A DNA stretch of 64,000 nucleotides from Secundilactobacillus folii (GTDB lineage Bacteria > Bacillota > Bacilli > Lactobacillales > Lactobacillaceae), in assembly GCF_009720675.1 (NCBI RefSeq), contig NZ_WNJO01000001.1:308785-372784 (forward strand). Direction: 5' to 3'. Shown here in pieces: positions 36,954-47,536 of the stretch. Below the pieces are notes generated by a model. It ran no database searches, had not been told where the DNA came from, and saw only the letters and a list, made by a program, of their open reading frames with translations. Each line of letters begins with the position of its first letter. Positions within the stretch are counted from its first letter, which is position 1. Made by a program: the position numbers and the translations under genes.

Positions 36954-36967
36954 TTAAAGCGCTTACA
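36954..36967 (-). promoter_or_regulatory. cre-like site upstream of the disulfide reductase
   Basis: The minus strand reads TGTAAGCGCTTTAA, one mismatch from the CcpA consensus TGWAANCGNTNWCA. It ends about 22 bp before the start codon, a place where CcpA binding would repress. Confidence 0.55.
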
Positions 36968-37080
36968 CAAGTTTAGACTACCGAATTCTTTAATTGGACG
37001 CAATCGATTGGCTCATAAAGCTATGAAGCGCACGTCTTCAGACTCAATGCTCACAAATAACTCGGCTGCTAGTTTGATCA

Positions 37081-37138
37081 AAATAAGGTGTTTCAAGATC
37101 AACTTCACGTAGAAATTAATTTTGAAACACCTTATTTT
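37081..37138 (-). terminator. Terminator of the yihA-mazG-like operon
   Basis: A perfect 16-bp stem, AAATAAGGTGTTTCAA (37081-37096) with TTGAAACACCTTATTT (37122-37137). Confidence 0.83.
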
Positions 37139-37196
37139 AAAATTCAAAATTGATTAGACTTAAATGATTCATAATTACTAAACGATCAATGTCGTT

Positions 37197-37493
37197 TTAC
37201 TGCACATCGTTTGAACTTGGGTAACGCTTATTTAAACGTTCAATATTACTTTTGGCAACGTCATCGAACGAAATATCAGCCCACTGTGCAACTTGTGACA
37301 AATACCAGAGAACGTCACCCATTTCCTTAGTCAATTCATCCTTATCCAAGTTTTGACCATGAAAAGTATAGTTTTTGACAAGGTCCACGACCTGTCCCGT
37401 TTCACTCGAAAGCCCAAGCGCACAGTTAGTCAAAACCTGTTCGCTACCAAATAACGTCCGGTTTGCTGCTTTTTGATAATCATTAAATTCCAT
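37197..37493 (-). CDS. MazG-like nucleotide pyrophosphohydrolase
   Basis: The 98-residue all-alpha protein carries the MazG metal-binding pattern: ExxE/D on helix 2 (SSETGQVVDLVKN) and ExxD on helix 3 (KEMGDVLWYLSQ). These are expected to bind Mg2+ and hydrolyse (d)NTPs to monophosphates, cleaning aberrant nucleotides. It begins at the last base of the yihA stop (TAATG overlap), so it is translated from the same message. Confidence 0.88.
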   Translation of the reverse strand: MEFNDYQKAANRTLFGSEQVLTNCALGLSSETGQVVDLVKNYTFHGQNLDKDELTKEMGDVLWYLSQVAQWADISFDDVAKSNIERLNKRYPSSNDVQ

Positions 37494-38089
37494 TATTGTT
37501 TGCCTCCAAATGCATGTTGTTCAATCCACTGCCAAACTTCATCTTTTCCAGCCTTAGTTTGAGCAGAAAATGCAAGTAGATCACCGTCATGACCCATCGA
37601 CAGTGTTTTTCTGACTAGGCTTAATTGTTTGTTCCACTTAGCTCCGGCTATCTTATCCATCTTGGTTGCAACAACTAGCGTTGGAATCTCGTAATAGCTT
37701 AACCAAGTATACATCTGCTGGTCGTCAGCAGTCGGTGCATGTCGCCCATCAACGAGTGAGATCACCCCACGTAACGTATCACGAGAAGTCAAATAAGTTT
37801 CAATCATTTGACCCCACTTAGCCCGTTCACTCTTAGCCGCTTTTGCGTACCCATATCCCGGAACATCCACAAAGTAAAGTGCGTCTTCAACGTGGTAAAA
37901 GTTAAGCGTTTGCGTCTTGCCTGGTTGGCTTGATGTGCGCGCATAGCTATTTCGATTGATTAACACGTTGGTTAACGATGACTTACCAACGTTCGAACGT
38001 CCGACCAAAGCGATTTCCGGCTGGCCGGTTGTTGGATATTGCTTAGGGTCAACAGCACTCATCACCAGTTCAACATTGTGTACTTCCAT
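37493..38089 (-). CDS. yihA: Ribosome biogenesis GTPase YihA/YsxC (EngB)
   Basis: This essential GTPase for 50S subunit assembly has 198 residues with G1 [10 protein letters not shown]3 DVPGYG, G4 TKMD and G5-like SAQ motifs. The start at 38089 follows GGGGAGG; the ORF extends seven codons upstream without a ribosome site. It lies directly downstream of clpX, as in many Firmicutes, although a terminator separates them. Confidence 0.97.
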   Translation of the reverse strand: MEVHNVELVMSAVDPKQYPTTGQPEIALVGRSNVGKSSLTNVLINRNSYARTSSQPGKTQTLNFYHVEDALYFVDVPGYGYAKAAKSERAKWGQMIETYLTSRDTLRGVISLVDGRHAPTADDQQMYTWLSYYEIPTLVVATKMDKIAGAKWNKQLSLVRKTLSMGHDGDLLAFSAQTKAGKDEVWQWIEQHAFGGKQ

Positions 38090-38121
38090 AATGGCCTCCC
38101 CATCTAACAATTTTATTCAAT

Positions 38122-38157
38122 AAAAGCCGTATGCCTCATAACGCAAGACATACGGCT
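38122..38157 (-). terminator. Terminator of clpX
   Basis: Stem AGCCGTATG / CATACGGCT, with a minus-strand tail TTTTATTG. Confidence 0.8.
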
Positions 38158-38194
38158 ATTAATGCATGAGCATTAGTTGCGAACCAGAGTGAAC

Positions 38195-39445
38195 TTAGGA
38201 AGCCTTCTGGTCCTTTAAAATTAACTCGGGTTCCTGGTGGTCCTTGACAGTATCACCTGTGACAATTACTTTTTCAACGTCATCTCGACTTGGTAATTCA
38301 AACATGATATCACGCATCACATCTTCAATAATCGACCGTAAACCACGAGCACCAGTATTTCGTTTCAAAGCTAGCTTAGCCATTTCACGCAAAGCCTGAT
38401 CCTCAAAGTCTAGCTCAACGCCATCCAGTGAGATTAAACGTTGATATTGCTTTACCAAAGCGTTCTTTGGTTCTGTTAGGATCCGAACTAAATCATCTTC
38501 CGACAATTTCTCAAGTGCCGTTAAAATTGGCAACCGACCAATAAATTCTGGAATTAAACCAAATTCCAGCATATCTTCTGGTACAACACGCTGCATTAAG
38601 CTCTTGGAATCATCAACGGGTTGATGAGTAGAGTCCGTACCAAAACCAATCGTCTTATCACCAAGACGGTTTTTAACGATCGTTTCAATACCATCAAAAG
38701 CACCACCAACAATGAACAAGATGTTGGTCGTATCAATCTGAATGAACTCCTGTTGTGGGTGCTTCCGACCGCCCTGCGGCGGAACGTTAGCAATCGTGCC
38801 CTCAAGAATTTTCAAAAGTGCTTGTTGAACCCCTTCACCGGATACATCACGAGTGATTGAAACGTTCTCAGCCTTCTTAGCAATTTTGTCGATTTCGTCG
38901 ATATAAATAATGCCTTTTTCAGCACGTTCAACGTCGTAATCGGCATTTTGCAACAGCTTTAACAAAATGTTTTCAACGTCTTCACCCACGTAACCAGCTT
39001 CGGTTAAAGTCGTCGCATCAGCAATTGCAAATGGGACGTTCAAAATCTTAGCCAAAGTCTGGGCTAGGTAAGTCTTACCTGACCCAGTGGGGCCAATCAT
39101 TGTAATGTTACTCTTTTGAAGTTCCGGACCATCTGACTTGCTCGTAGCCATTTCGTTGACACGCTTATAGTGATTATAAACGGCCACAGACAATGTCTTC
39201 TTAGCCTCAGTTTGCCCGATAACGTATTGATTCAATTCATCAACGATTTGTTGAGGTGTCGGAACGTCAAAGACCGTCTGTGCGCTCTCTTCACTAAATT
39301 CTTCATCGATAATTTCCTTACATAAATCGATACACTCATTGCAGATATAAACACCAGGACCAGCAACGATCTTCTTGACTTGATCCTGTGACTTACCACA
39401 AAAAGAACAATTTACGGGGCCAGTTGTATCAGTATTTTCAAACAA
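38195..39445 (-). CDS. clpX: ATP-dependent Clp protease ATP-binding subunit ClpX
   Basis: ClpX unfolds tagged or damaged proteins and feeds them to ClpP. The 416-residue protein has the N-terminal zinc-binding domain (CSFCGK ... CNEC), Walker A GPTGSGKT, Walker [10 protein letters not shown], pore loop GYVGED, and the IGF-type loop (DKTIGFGTD) that docks on ClpP. The order tig-clpX-yihA is the standard Firmicute arrangement. A -10-like TATAGT lies in the upstream gap. Confidence 0.98.
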   Translation of the reverse strand: MFENTDTTGPVNCSFCGKSQDQVKKIVAGPGVYICNECIDLCKEIIDEEFSEESAQTVFDVPTPQQIVDELNQYVIGQTEAKKTLSVAVYNHYKRVNEMATSKSDGPELQKSNITMIGPTGSGKTYLAQTLAKILNVPFAIADATTLTEAGYVGEDVENILLKLLQNADYDVERAEKGIIYIDEIDKIAKKAENVSITRDVSGEGVQQALLKILEGTIANVPPQGGRKHPQQEFIQIDTTNILFIVGGAFDGIETIVKNRLGDKTIGFGTDSTHQPVDDSKSLMQRVVPEDMLEFGLIPEFIGRLPILTALEKLSEDDLVRILTEPKNALVKQYQRLISLDGVELDFEDQALREMAKLALKRNTGARGLRSIIEDVMRDIMFELPSRDDVEKVIVTGDTVKDHQEPELILKDQKAS

Positions 39446-39529
39446 TTAAGAGTCACCCCTTCTAAATTTTAACGGTTAATAGTTTTCTGTAACGCAATAG
39501 CTACTATACCATAGAACCCCTGTTCTAGG

Positions 39530-39557
39530 AAAGGAAAAGCTCACGTGCTTTTCCTTT
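39530..39557. other. Perfect 11-bp hairpin upstream of clpX
   Basis: AAAGGAAAAGC and GCTTTTCCTTT pair around TCACGT in the tig-clpX gap. It could be a second terminator for tig or part of the clpX leader; the sequence does not decide. Confidence 0.5.
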
Positions 39558-39657
39558 AGAAGCGCTGTGGCTATCAAACGTTTGTTGGCTCAAAAACCAA
39601 TCTGTCCTAGTAGCAGTTAGGCACAAAGCCCACACCCGTATTCTAGCACAAACAAAA

Positions 39658-39693
39658 GCCCTGGCAAGAATCAGAAAACCTCATCTCCAGGGC
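39658..39693 (-). terminator. Terminator of tig
   Basis: GCCCTGG (39658-39664) pairs with CCAGGGC (39687-39693). On the minus strand it is followed by TTTTGTTTGTG. Confidence 0.75.
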
Positions 39694-39722
39694 ATTTGTG
39701 AAAATCACGTCATGAGTGAAAA

Positions 39723-41054
39723 TTACTTTTCACTCTTTTCGCTCTTTTCTTTTTCTTCTTCTTTTTTAGACTTATCCTGCTTTGCAGAATCCGTAATGAT
39801 GTCAACGGCATCCTTCACAGCAATATCATGTTTCAGCATATCATCAGAAAGTGCTGAACGAACGGCACTTTCTTCCATCCCGTACTGACCGGCTAAATCC
39901 TTAACTTCAGCATTCAGCTGATCCTCAGTTGGTTCGATATTTTCTGCATCGACAATTGCTTCAAGAACCAAGTTGGTCTTAACACGACGTTCTGCATCAG
40001 CAGCAAATTGCTTGTGCAGGTCGTCTTCAGAAGTACCCGTCAACTTGAAGTAGGTCTTAGGATCAATGCCTTGTTGTTGCATATTAGCCAAGTACTGATC
40101 CATCTGGCGTTGGATATCTTCTTCCTTCATGGCATCAGGAATCTCTTGAACCTCGGCGTTATCAACAGCTTCACGGATAGCTTCATCTTCGATAGCATCG
40201 TGGGCAGCAGTGGTCTTTTGCTCTTTAAGTTCATCCTTGATTTTGGCTTTGAGTTCGTCAAGACTGTCGACTTCTTCGTCAACGTCCTTAGCGAATTCAT
40301 CATCAAGCTCAGGTAATTCCTTTTGCTTAACTTCATGAATGGTGGTCTTGAAGGTTGCTTCTTTACCTTGCAGATTTTCAGCTTGGTAATCATCTGGGAA
40401 AGTAACCTTAACTTCAACGTCTTCACCAGCTTTATGACCAACTAGTTGGTCCTCAAAGCCTGGAATAAACGAGTTAGACCCTAATTCCAAAGAGTAATTG
40501 TCAGCCTTGCCACCGTCAAATTGCTTGCCATCAACGTAACCGTCAAAATCGATGACGACCGTGTCGCCCTTAGCTGCTGGTTGGTCTTCTTTAAGTACCA
40601 ATTCAGCTTGTTCTTGACGACGACGTTCTAGTTCAGCATCAATATCTTTTTGATAGACACGCGTGTTTTGCTTAGTGACACTCAGTCCTTTGTATTCACC
40701 AAGCTTAACATCAGGCTTAACGGTCACAACCGCCTTCAATACCCAAGGCTGATTCTTTTCCATTGATTCAACGTTAATTTCTGGTTGATCGACTGGTTCG
40801 ATATCTGCTTCTTTAATTGCTTGTTCATATGCATCCGGCAAAACAATGTTTAAAGCATCTTGATAGAGCGCTTCTTCGCCGTACATCTGGTTAAAGATTT
40901 GACGAGGAACCTTTCCCTTACGGAAACCAGGAACGCTTAAAGTCTTCTTGGTCTTTGCGAAGGCTTGGTCTAAGCCCTTTTTAATTTGGTCGGCATCAAT
41001 TTCAAAGGTTAGTTCGCCTTTGTTGGTGTCACTCTTTTCCCATTTTGCAGCCAT
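39723..41054 (-). CDS. tig: Trigger factor, ribosome-associated chaperone
   Basis: Trigger factor shields nascent chains at the ribosome exit and is a peptidyl-prolyl isomerase. The 443-residue protein shows the N-terminal ribosome-binding signature ([14 protein letters not shown]), the FKBP-like domain ([20 protein letters not shown], about residues 160-245) and the helical C-terminal arms. It ends in a very Lys/Glu/Ser-rich tail. GGAGGG precedes the ATG at 41054; the frame continues upstream without coding character. Confidence 0.97.
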   Translation of the reverse strand: MAAKWEKSDTNKGELTFEIDADQIKKGLDQAFAKTKKTLSVPGFRKGKVPRQIFNQMYGEEALYQDALNIVLPDAYEQAIKEADIEPVDQPEINVESMEKNQPWVLKAVVTVKPDVKLGEYKGLSVTKQNTRVYQKDIDAELERRRQEQAELVLKEDQPAAKGDTVVIDFDGYVDGKQFDGGKADNYSLELGSNSFIPGFEDQLVGHKAGEDVEVKVTFPDDYQAENLQGKEATFKTTIHEVKQKELPELDDEFAKDVDEEVDSLDELKAKIKDELKEQKTTAAHDAIEDEAIREAVDNAEVQEIPDAMKEEDIQRQMDQYLANMQQQGIDPKTYFKLTGTSEDDLHKQFAADAERRVKTNLVLEAIVDAENIEPTEDQLNAEVKDLAGQYGMEESAVRSALSDDMLKHDIAVKDAVDIITDSAKQDKSKKEEEKEKSEKSEK

Positions 41055-41254
41055 TATATTCCCTCCGAAATTAAATATCTCTTCGAATACGATCATATTC
41101 AAATTGCGTACAGACTTTAGTTTAACGTAAGGTGACCCAAAAGTAAACATTATCCTGGACACCAAACTAAGTATGCGCTTGATTCAAACGGATCTTCGAA
41201 GTGTTTTTAAATGCAGTGATAAAAGTGTTGAGCATCATGTTCGTACACTCAAAT

Positions 41255-41291
41255 AAAAAAGCCCGAAAAGGCAAGCTTCCCGGACTTTTTT
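41255..41291 (-). terminator. Terminator of tuf
   Basis: Arms AAAAAAGCCCG and CGGACTTTTTT with inner GAAG/CTTC-type pairing. The minus-strand tail is CTTTTTTATTTG. Confidence 0.82.
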
Positions 41292-41311
41292 AATGTTCAT
41301 TTAGGTAGGTA

Positions 41312-42499
41312 TTAGTCCATGATATCTGAAACAACACCGGCACCAACAGTATGGCCACCTTCACGAACAGTAAACTTAGTACCCTTTTCAATGGCAGCTG
41401 GAGCGATCAAGTCAACTTCGAAAGTGACATTATCGCCAGGCATAACCATTTCTACGCCATCAGGCAATTCGATAACACCAGTGATATCAGTGGTGTGGAA
41501 GTAGAATTGAGGACGGTAGTTTGAGAAGAATGGCGTATGACGGCCACCTTCTTCTTTAGAAAGGATATAAACTTCACCCTTAAACTTAGTATGAGTTTGG
41601 ATCGAACCTGGCTTTGCAAGAACTTGGCCACGAACAACTTGATCACGGTTAATACCACGAAGCAAGATACCAACGTTATCGCCGGCTTCACCAAATTCCA
41701 AAGTCTTACGGAACATTTCCAAACCAGTTACAGTACTCTTAAGAACTTCATCCTTCAGACCAACGATTTCAACCTCATCGCCGACCTTGATAGTACCACG
41801 GTCAATACGACCAGAAGCAACTGTACCACGACCAGTGATCGTGAAGACGTCTTCAACAGGCATCAAGAAAGGCTTGTCGTTATCACGTACTGGAGTTGGG
41901 ATGTATTCATCGATAACGTCCATTAAGTGTAAGATAACTTTTTGTTGTTCTTCATCGCCTTCAAGGGCTTTCAAAGCGGAACCGCGAATAACTGGAATAT
42001 CATCACCAGGGTAATCGTATTCAGAAAGTAATTCACGAACTTCCATTTCAACCAAGTCGATCAATTCGTCGTCATCAACTAAGTCGATCTTGTTTAAGAA
42101 TACCACAATGTATTCAACACCAACTTGGCGAGCCAACAAAATGTGTTCACGGGTTTGTGGCATAGGACCATCGGTTGCAGCAACAACCAAGATCGCACCA
42201 TCCATTTGCGCAGCACCAGTGATCATGTTCTTGATGTAGTCCGCGTGACCTGGGGCGTCGATATGTGCATAGTGACGCTTTTCGGTTTCGTATTCAACGT
42301 GGGCGGTGTTGATCGTGATACCACGTTCACGTTCTTCAGGTGCCTTATCGATATCAGCATAATCTTCAGCCTTAGCTAAACCTTTGTCAGCTAAAACTTT
42401 GGTAATTGCTGCAGTCAAGGTAGTCTTCCCATGGTCGATATGGCCGATAGTACCAATGTTTACATGGGGCTTAGTTCTCTCATATGTTTCCTTTGCCAT
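41312..42499 (-). CDS. tuf: Elongation factor Tu
   Basis: EF-Tu delivers aminoacyl-tRNA to the ribosome. The 395-residue protein shows all G motifs ([18 protein letters not shown]), the switch I segment EERERGITI and domains II and III of normal length. It stands alone between its own strong promoter and terminator, not in a str operon, which is usual for lactobacilli. Confidence 0.99.
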   Translation of the reverse strand: MAKETYERTKPHVNIGTIGHIDHGKTTLTAAITKVLADKGLAKAEDYADIDKAPEERERGITINTAHVEYETEKRHYAHIDAPGHADYIKNMITGAAQMDGAILVVAATDGPMPQTREHILLARQVGVEYIVVFLNKIDLVDDDELIDLVEMEVRELLSEYDYPGDDIPVIRGSALKALEGDEEQQKVILHLMDVIDEYIPTPVRDNDKPFLMPVEDVFTITGRGTVASGRIDRGTIKVGDEVEIVGLKDEVLKSTVTGLEMFRKTLEFGEAGDNVGILLRGINRDQVVRGQVLAKPGSIQTHTKFKGEVYILSKEEGGRHTPFFSNYRPQFYFHTTDITGVIELPDGVEMVMPGDNVTFEVDLIAPAAIEKGTKFTVREGGHTVGAGVVSDIMD

Positions 42500-42569
42500 T
42501 AATGAAACCTCCTGTATTTTTCACAAAGATAATGCCAACAATCTGTTTGTTGACAACCCTTTGATGTAA

Positions 42570-42598
42570 ATTATACTACTTCTCCTCGAAAAGGTAAA
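42570..42598 (-). promoter_or_regulatory. Promoter of tuf
   Basis: On the minus strand TTTACC (42593-42598) and a perfect TATAAT (42570-42575) are spaced 17 bp, about 70 bp before the start codon. Confidence 0.7.
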
Positions 42599-42685
42599 TC
42601 GAGAATCCCTCAAGAAGAATCCTTAAACATTATATAGATTAGGTTATCGTTTGTAAACAATAAAATCTAAATTCAGTGAAACTTT

Positions 42686-43576
42686 TTAGGCTCCCGTCAT
42701 CTCTGACATGATGTGGGACAATTTTCGCTGCCACCATTCGATTGAATACGGTTCGGGTAGCTGTGCCGATTGAACAAGGTCGCCCTGAACCAATCGGCTG
42801 ACCCAGGTCTCCGGATCCGTAATCGCCTTATCGATGAAGGGATATAAAAGTGTCACCTGTAAGCCCAGTTCATCACGAAACAATTGCTGGGAGACAGGAT
42901 CATGGTCGCTGACCATCTTTTGCAGTATGCCTTCCAGTATATCAACTTTTGAAAAATTCGCCAGTGATTTCAACTGTGCACCATCAATTTCGTAATTGTG
43001 ATCATCCAGCCAGCGGAAATCAAACTGACCAGCGATTTTTAGCTTTTGAACCATTTCCAGCAAACTGACCCGAATAATTGGTTTAACAAAGGGATCTACT
43101 AATAAAGCTTTGGTAGCAGTCCACCACTCTTGAAATGGCAGTTGTTTGCCCCTTTCAAAGACTCGTTGTTGCTGCCCAGCAGTCAAACTACTTAATTGGT
43201 AAAAGGCTTGGTAATCAGCTTTAAAATCCGGTTGCTGACGTGCCTTCATTTCTGATTTCTCGATCATTGCGTCTAATCGGTCCGCCTTTTTAGGCAGTGT
43301 GGCCATTAAAATATGAGCCATCATGATCTGATGAACAGCCAAAAGGACCTGAACCATTAACTCAAGGTGCATTTCATCCATTAGATAACTATTCAAATTT
43401 TCCATCATTGTCACATAGGCACTTTGATATTGCTGATCCTCAAACAAGCTTTTAACTAGTAAATGGTTAATTTTCGCGCTTGGTTGGCTCTGATAGACTT
43501 TCTCATATAATGCTGCTGCCTCATGCCAATGCTTCTTTTTAAAAGCGGCATTAGCCAACTTTAAATTCTGATCCAC
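42686..43576 (-). CDS. TPR-repeat protein upstream of tuf
   Basis: The 296-residue soluble protein begins with tetratricopeptide-like helices (NAAFKKKHWHEAAALYEKVYQSQPS) and is predicted to be helical throughout. No enzyme motif is seen. Its position just after rnjB (66 bp gap, no terminator) suggests co-transcription. TPR proteins mediate protein contacts; the partner is unknown. Similar genes occur in this place in lactobacilli, as far as I recall. Confidence 0.8.
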   Translation of the reverse strand: MDQNLKLANAAFKKKHWHEAAALYEKVYQSQPSAKINHLLVKSLFEDQQYQSAYVTMMENLNSYLMDEMHLELMVQVLLAVHQIMMAHILMATLPKKADRLDAMIEKSEMKARQQPDFKADYQAFYQLSSLTAGQQQRVFERGKQLPFQEWWTATKALLVDPFVKPIIRVSLLEMVQKLKIAGQFDFRWLDDHNYEIDGAQLKSLANFSKVDILEGILQKMVSDHDPVSQQLFRDELGLQVTLLYPFIDKAITDPETWVSRLVQGDLVQSAQLPEPYSIEWWQRKLSHIMSEMTGA

Positions 43577-43642
43577 ATCAACACTTCCTAACTGCTAAGA
43601 AAATCCCGCATGTCTGAACCAACATACGAGATCTTCATTTAC

Positions 43643-45397
43643 TTATTCATTTTCTGATGGTTTATCAGCGGCCTGCTTGGCCTTTTGAGCAGCTTGCTTT
43701 TTCCGCTTACTCTTCGGCTTATGACGTCGCGGATCAACCTCCATGATAACTGGCAGGATAACCGGATGGCGCCGAGTCTGATCAAACAAATAGTGGTTCA
43801 ATTTTTCCCGAACATCTTGTTTCAGATGTGTCCAGTCAAACTCCTTATTATCAAGGTTAGTTTGAACCGCTTTTTTAATCAATTCCGCGCTTTCATGCAT
43901 GAGGTTTTTGTTAGCTTTAACGTACACAAACCCGCGGGAAGTAATTTTAGGTTCACCAATAATCTGCTTTTTCTTGTGATCAATGGTAATTACGGCGATG
44001 AAGATCCCATCTTCAGACAGAACTTTACGATCTCGTAGCACGATATTGCCGATATCACCAACCCCGATGCCATCAATCATGGTATTACCAACTTCAACGC
44101 TGCCGCTCAGTACCATATCTTTACCATCGTAAACTAACTGGTCACCCTTAGCAGTCAAAAAGATACGATCCGGCGTCATTCCGACTTCTTCAGCTGCCTT
44201 AGCGTGAGCTGACAGTAACCGATACTCGCCCTGAACCGGGACCAGATACTTCGGATGCAGTAAATTGATCATCAACTGAAGATCGTTCTTGCTGGCATGA
44301 CCTGATGAATTCAACTCATCTGAAATTGCCTTGACCTCACCACCGGCTCGATAAATCATATCACGAGTCTTAGCCACGTTAGTTTCCATCGCATGAGAAG
44401 GCGTCGTTGTAATGAAGACCAGATCACCGGGTTCAATGTTAAGACCCTTTTCTTGCTTATTAGCCATCCGCTGGAGCGCTTTGATTGGCTCGCCCATCCG
44501 ACCAGTTTGGACGATAATTGTCTGTTCAGGAGCTAACTTTTCCAGTTGTTCTTGAGAAACCAGTAAATCATCTGCGGGTAGGACCAGCTTGTGTAGACGC
44601 ATAGCTGTATCAACGATTTTTTCGATGTCCCGACCGGTTAAAAATACCTTTCGACCAGTTTTAGCAGCAGCGTTAAAGACCTGTTGCAACCGTAAAATAT
44701 TAGAACCTACACTGGCAACAACAATGCGTCCATCCTGGTAGTTAAAAGTTTCCAAAACATCATCAGCGATATCTCGTTCACTGGCAGTTTCGTTAGGATT
44801 CTCAGCGTTAGCGGAATCGCTGAGCAAAGCTAAAACACCATTTTTACCGATCTCAGCTAACCGTGCATAATCAGTCTGGTACCCAGGAGCGGCCGTTTGG
44901 TCAAACTTAAAATCACCGGTATAGACAACGCTACCAGCACTTGAAGTCAAGACGATCCCCATTGATTCCGGAATCGAGTGAGTAGTTTTAAAAAATGATA
45001 CGGTCACGTCGCCAAAGTCAATTTCGGTATTGGCATCAACCACGTGAAAATCATCAAAGTTCTTAGCTTTTGAATCCGATTGACAGCTCAATTTTGCCAG
45101 TTCAATAGTCATCTTCGAACCGAATACTGGCACTTGAAATTCGTTTAAAAAGTACGGTAACGCCCCAATTGCATCCGCGTGCCCATGAGTCAAAAAGACA
45201 CCCACGATACGATCCTTATTTTCACGCAAATAACTATAATCCGGAATCACAATATCAATTCCCAAAAGTTCATTTTCAGGATACTTTAACCCACAGTCTA
45301 AGATATAGATACTGTCGTTGATATCAACAACGTACATGTTTTTGCCATTTTCGCGGACACCGCCCAACGGCATGATTTTAACACTTGCTTTGTCCAT
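43643..45397 (-). CDS. rnjB: Ribonuclease J2
   Basis: RNase J proteins are endo- and 5'-exoribonucleases of the beta-CASP family that govern mRNA decay and maturation. The 584-residue protein has the family opening (PLGGVRENGKNMYVVD), GLKYPENELLGIDIVIPD and the beta-CASP motifs (SDSANAENP, TGRMGEP). The metal motif HxHxDH reads HGHADA (residues 71-76), losing the last His, as in J2-type paralogues, so catalysis is probably weak and the protein likely works as partner of RNase J1. The C-terminus is a basic tail. Confidence 0.93.
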   Translation of the reverse strand: MDKASVKIMPLGGVRENGKNMYVVDINDSIYILDCGLKYPENELLGIDIVIPDYSYLRENKDRIVGVFLTHGHADAIGALPYFLNEFQVPVFGSKMTIELAKLSCQSDSKAKNFDDFHVVDANTEIDFGDVTVSFFKTTHSIPESMGIVLTSSAGSVVYTGDFKFDQTAAPGYQTDYARLAEIGKNGVLALLSDSANAENPNETASERDIADDVLETFNYQDGRIVVASVGSNILRLQQVFNAAAKTGRKVFLTGRDIEKIVDTAMRLHKLVLPADDLLVSQEQLEKLAPEQTIIVQTGRMGEPIKALQRMANKQEKGLNIEPGDLVFITTTPSHAMETNVAKTRDMIYRAGGEVKAISDELNSSGHASKNDLQLMINLLHPKYLVPVQGEYRLLSAHAKAAEEVGMTPDRIFLTAKGDQLVYDGKDMVLSGSVEVGNTMIDGIGVGDIGNIVLRDRKVLSEDGIFIAVITIDHKKKQIIGEPKITSRGFVYVKANKNLMHESAELIKKAVQTNLDNKEFDWTHLKQDVREKLNHYLFDQTRRHPVILPVIMEVDPRRHKPKSKRKKQAAQKAKQAADKPSENE

Positions 45398-45585
45398 AAT
45401 TCACCTCAAAAATATGATTTGATTCTCTCGCCATCTCATCAGTCTGAAACTTAAGTGGACACGAGATCTTGCTTTTACCCTAAATTCCAAAAATTTAGGC
45501 ACGACTACAAACTGTTTACAGTTTATCACACTTGATTAAACAATGTAACAACTCATGCATTTCCAAGGCAGTTTTACTTTCATGT

Positions 45586-45614
45586 CAAAAAAAGCTCTCC
45601 ATAATTGGAGAGCT
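45586..45614 (-). terminator. Terminator of rpsO
   Basis: Perfect stem AGCTCTCC (45593-45600) / GGAGAGCT (45607-45614), with a run of T on the minus strand. Confidence 0.88.
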
Positions 45615-45627
45615 AGAAGAATCAATA

Positions 45628-45897
45628 TTAACGACGAAGGCCTAATGATTGGATCAGATCACGATAGCGTTGAATGTCAGTCTTACGCAGATAAGCTAAC
45701 AGATTACGACGGTGCCCAATCTTCTTCATCAAACCACGTTGTGAGTGGAAGTCCTTCTTGTGAACTTTCATATGATTGTTCAATTCGTTGATATCAGCTG
45801 TTAAAACAGCGATTTGAACTTCTGCTGAACCAGTGTCGCCTTCGTGACGAGCATACTGCTTCATAATTTCATTCTTCTTTTCTTGACTAATAGCCAT
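45628..45897 (-). CDS. rpsO: Ribosomal protein S15
   Basis: S15 binds 16S rRNA early in 30S assembly. The 89-residue protein carries the signature [33 protein letters not shown] helix-turn-helix of the family (His and Arg contacts with the three-way junction) and ends [12 protein letters not shown]. The start at 45897 gives the standard length; the extra upstream codons do not. It stands with its own terminator ahead of rnjB. Confidence 0.98.
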   Translation of the reverse strand: MAISQEKKNEIMKQYARHEGDTGSAEVQIAVLTADINELNNHMKVHKKDFHSQRGLMKKIGHRRNLLAYLRKTDIQRYRDLIQSLGLRR

Positions 45898-46169
45898 GAG
45901 AAATTCCCACCTTTGATATTTTTTGAGTCCACCCATCACTGAGTAGCCGTGAGTGAGATCGCGGACAACTAAGTAAGGGCAATTTAAGAACCTTTGTCAT
46001 TATATCTGTTCTTGATCAGAATAACAAGGTTTAACCCAAATCCGCTTATCAAGTATTTTTACTTTACAATTCACGGAGAACTGTTGCAATCGCTAATTTT
46101 ATTCTGTATAATGACATACGTTGAATAATAACAGAGCCATCTGGCTTATTTAGTGTGGAGGTGAAATCA

Positions 46170-46433
46170 TTGCCAATTATCAAATCTGCGATTGAACGTG
46201 CAAAGACTAACGTTAAGGCTAACGAACGTAATTCTGCACAACTTAGCAGTATGCGAACAGCCGTTAAGAAGTTTGAAAAAGCTGTGACGAATCACGACGA
46301 CAACGCAGCCGAATTATATCGGGCTGCTTCTAGCGCCGTTGACCGTGCTGCTTCAAAGGGTTTAATCAAGACCAATAAAGCTTCCCGCGACAAGTCACGT
46401 ATGGCTGCACGTTTAGCTAAAGTAAACGCCTAA
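46170..46433 (+). CDS. rpsT: Ribosomal protein S20, TTG start
   Basis: S20 stabilises the 16S rRNA body. The 87-residue Ala/Lys-rich helical protein matches the family ([27 protein letters not shown]). I chose the TTG at 46170 because GGAGGTG lies upstream and it gives the canonical MPxIKSA N-terminus; the GTG at 46155 lies inside that ribosome site. rpsT next to holA, on the opposite strand and converging, is a typical arrangement. Confidence 0.97.
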   Translation: MPIIKSAIERAKTNVKANERNSAQLSSMRTAVKKFEKAVTNHDDNAAELYRAASSAVDRAASKGLIKTNKASRDKSRMAARLAKVNA

Positions 46434-46450
46434 ATTAAATTGAGCATATA

Positions 46451-46484
46451 AAAAAAGACCGGTTCGTTTGGACCGGCCTTTTTT
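46451..46484. terminator. Bidirectional terminator between rpsT and holA
   Basis: AAAAAAG-CCGGT pairs with ACCGG-CTTTTTT around TCGTTTGG. Confidence 0.88.
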
Positions 46485-46507
46485 GTCGTTTTCAACGATT
46501 CAGCCGT

Positions 46508-47536
46508 TCAGGCCACTTCATCAAGATATTTCAACATAAACAGTTCAAAAAGCATCATTGGATCTTGAGTCGTTGATTTTAAGGCTTTTTCAATTTGGAT
46601 CAGTCCCAGATAAGCCTGACGCAAATGTCCTAAATCAAGGTTTCGGACGCTTTGCATAGCTAGTTTGACCCGGTAAGGATGAACCTTGAGTGCAGATGCA
46701 ATACTGCCCTGACTATAACCGTTTTTGGTCAAGATCTTGGTCTGAATCAATAGCCTGAACTGACTAACTAGCACAGCATTGATTCGCAAGGGTTCTTCCC
46801 TTGTTAAAATCAATTGGCGGTAGAGGTTCAAAGCGTCTTCGATCCGCTTACCCATGACGTCGTTCACTAAATCAAATACATTTTGATCTAGTGATTTTGA
46901 CACCAGTTCGCTAACCACATTAGGTTGAATAGTTTTTGAATCAGCTGCGGCCAATTTTAATTTTGGCAACTCATTCATGATTAACGATAGATCAGTTCCA
47001 GTACGCTGAACCAATAGTTTCAGGGCCGCAGGATCGATTTGATAGCCGTCCTGTTTAAGATTCTGTTGAACCAAAGACCTAATTTGGGATTCACCGACTG
47101 ATTCAAGACTGATCACTTCGGCCACTTTTTTAATTTTTTTAACCACTTTTTTGCGGCTGTCCAACTTCCCATTGGTAGCAAAGAAAACGACCACTGAGGT
47201 TGGCTCGGGATGCTCCAAGTACGTTAATAAACCATCAATATCATGATCAATTTTAATGCCGCGATGGCTTTCAGTTGTTAAAAAGTAGGCCCGTTCAACA
47301 AAGACTAATCGTCGTTCACCAAAAAAAGGTGCCGACATAGCGTCATTCAACGCTTGTGCCAATGGAGTAGTCTCCATGTCATAACTAGCATAATTCATGG
47401 TGCGTTCAGCATCCGGAATCAAATTAATAAAGGCTGTCTTTATTTGTTGCGTCAGGTAGGGCTGATCACCAGTCACAAGGTACACAGGTGAAACCTGTCC
47501 TTTTTTTAGTTGTGTCAATGTTGCTTCGTAGGTCAA
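46508..47536 (-). CDS. holA: DNA polymerase III delta subunit, TTG start
   Basis: The delta subunit opens the beta clamp within the clamp loader. The 342-residue protein shows the AAA+-like fold with VYLVTGDQPYL near the N-terminus, RLVFVERAYFL, the GTDLSLIMNELPKL segment and a C-terminal collar domain. AAAGGAGG lies 7 nt before the TTG at 47536, which overlaps the comEC stop (TTGA), so translation is coupled. The frame begins at 47566, but that codon lacks a ribosome site. Confidence 0.95.
   Translation of the reverse strand: MTYEATLTQLKKGQVSPVYLVTGDQPYLTQQIKTAFINLIPDAERTMNYASYDMETTPLAQALNDAMSAPFFGERRLVFVERAYFLTTESHRGIKIDHDIDGLLTYLEHPEPTSVVVFFATNGKLDSRKKVVKKIKKVAEVISLESVGESQIRSLVQQNLKQDGYQIDPAALKLLVQRTGTDLSLIMNELPKLKLAAADSKTIQPNVVSELVSKSLDQNVFDLVNDVMGKRIEDALNLYRQLILTREEPLRINAVLVSQFRLLIQTKILTKNGYSQGSIASALKVHPYRVKLAMQSVRNLDLGHLRQAYLGLIQIEKALKSTTQDPMMLFELFMLKYLDEVA

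Noticed and set aside
45555..45791. 78-codon plus-strand frame over rpsO
   Set aside because: It is antisense to rpsO and crosses its terminator.
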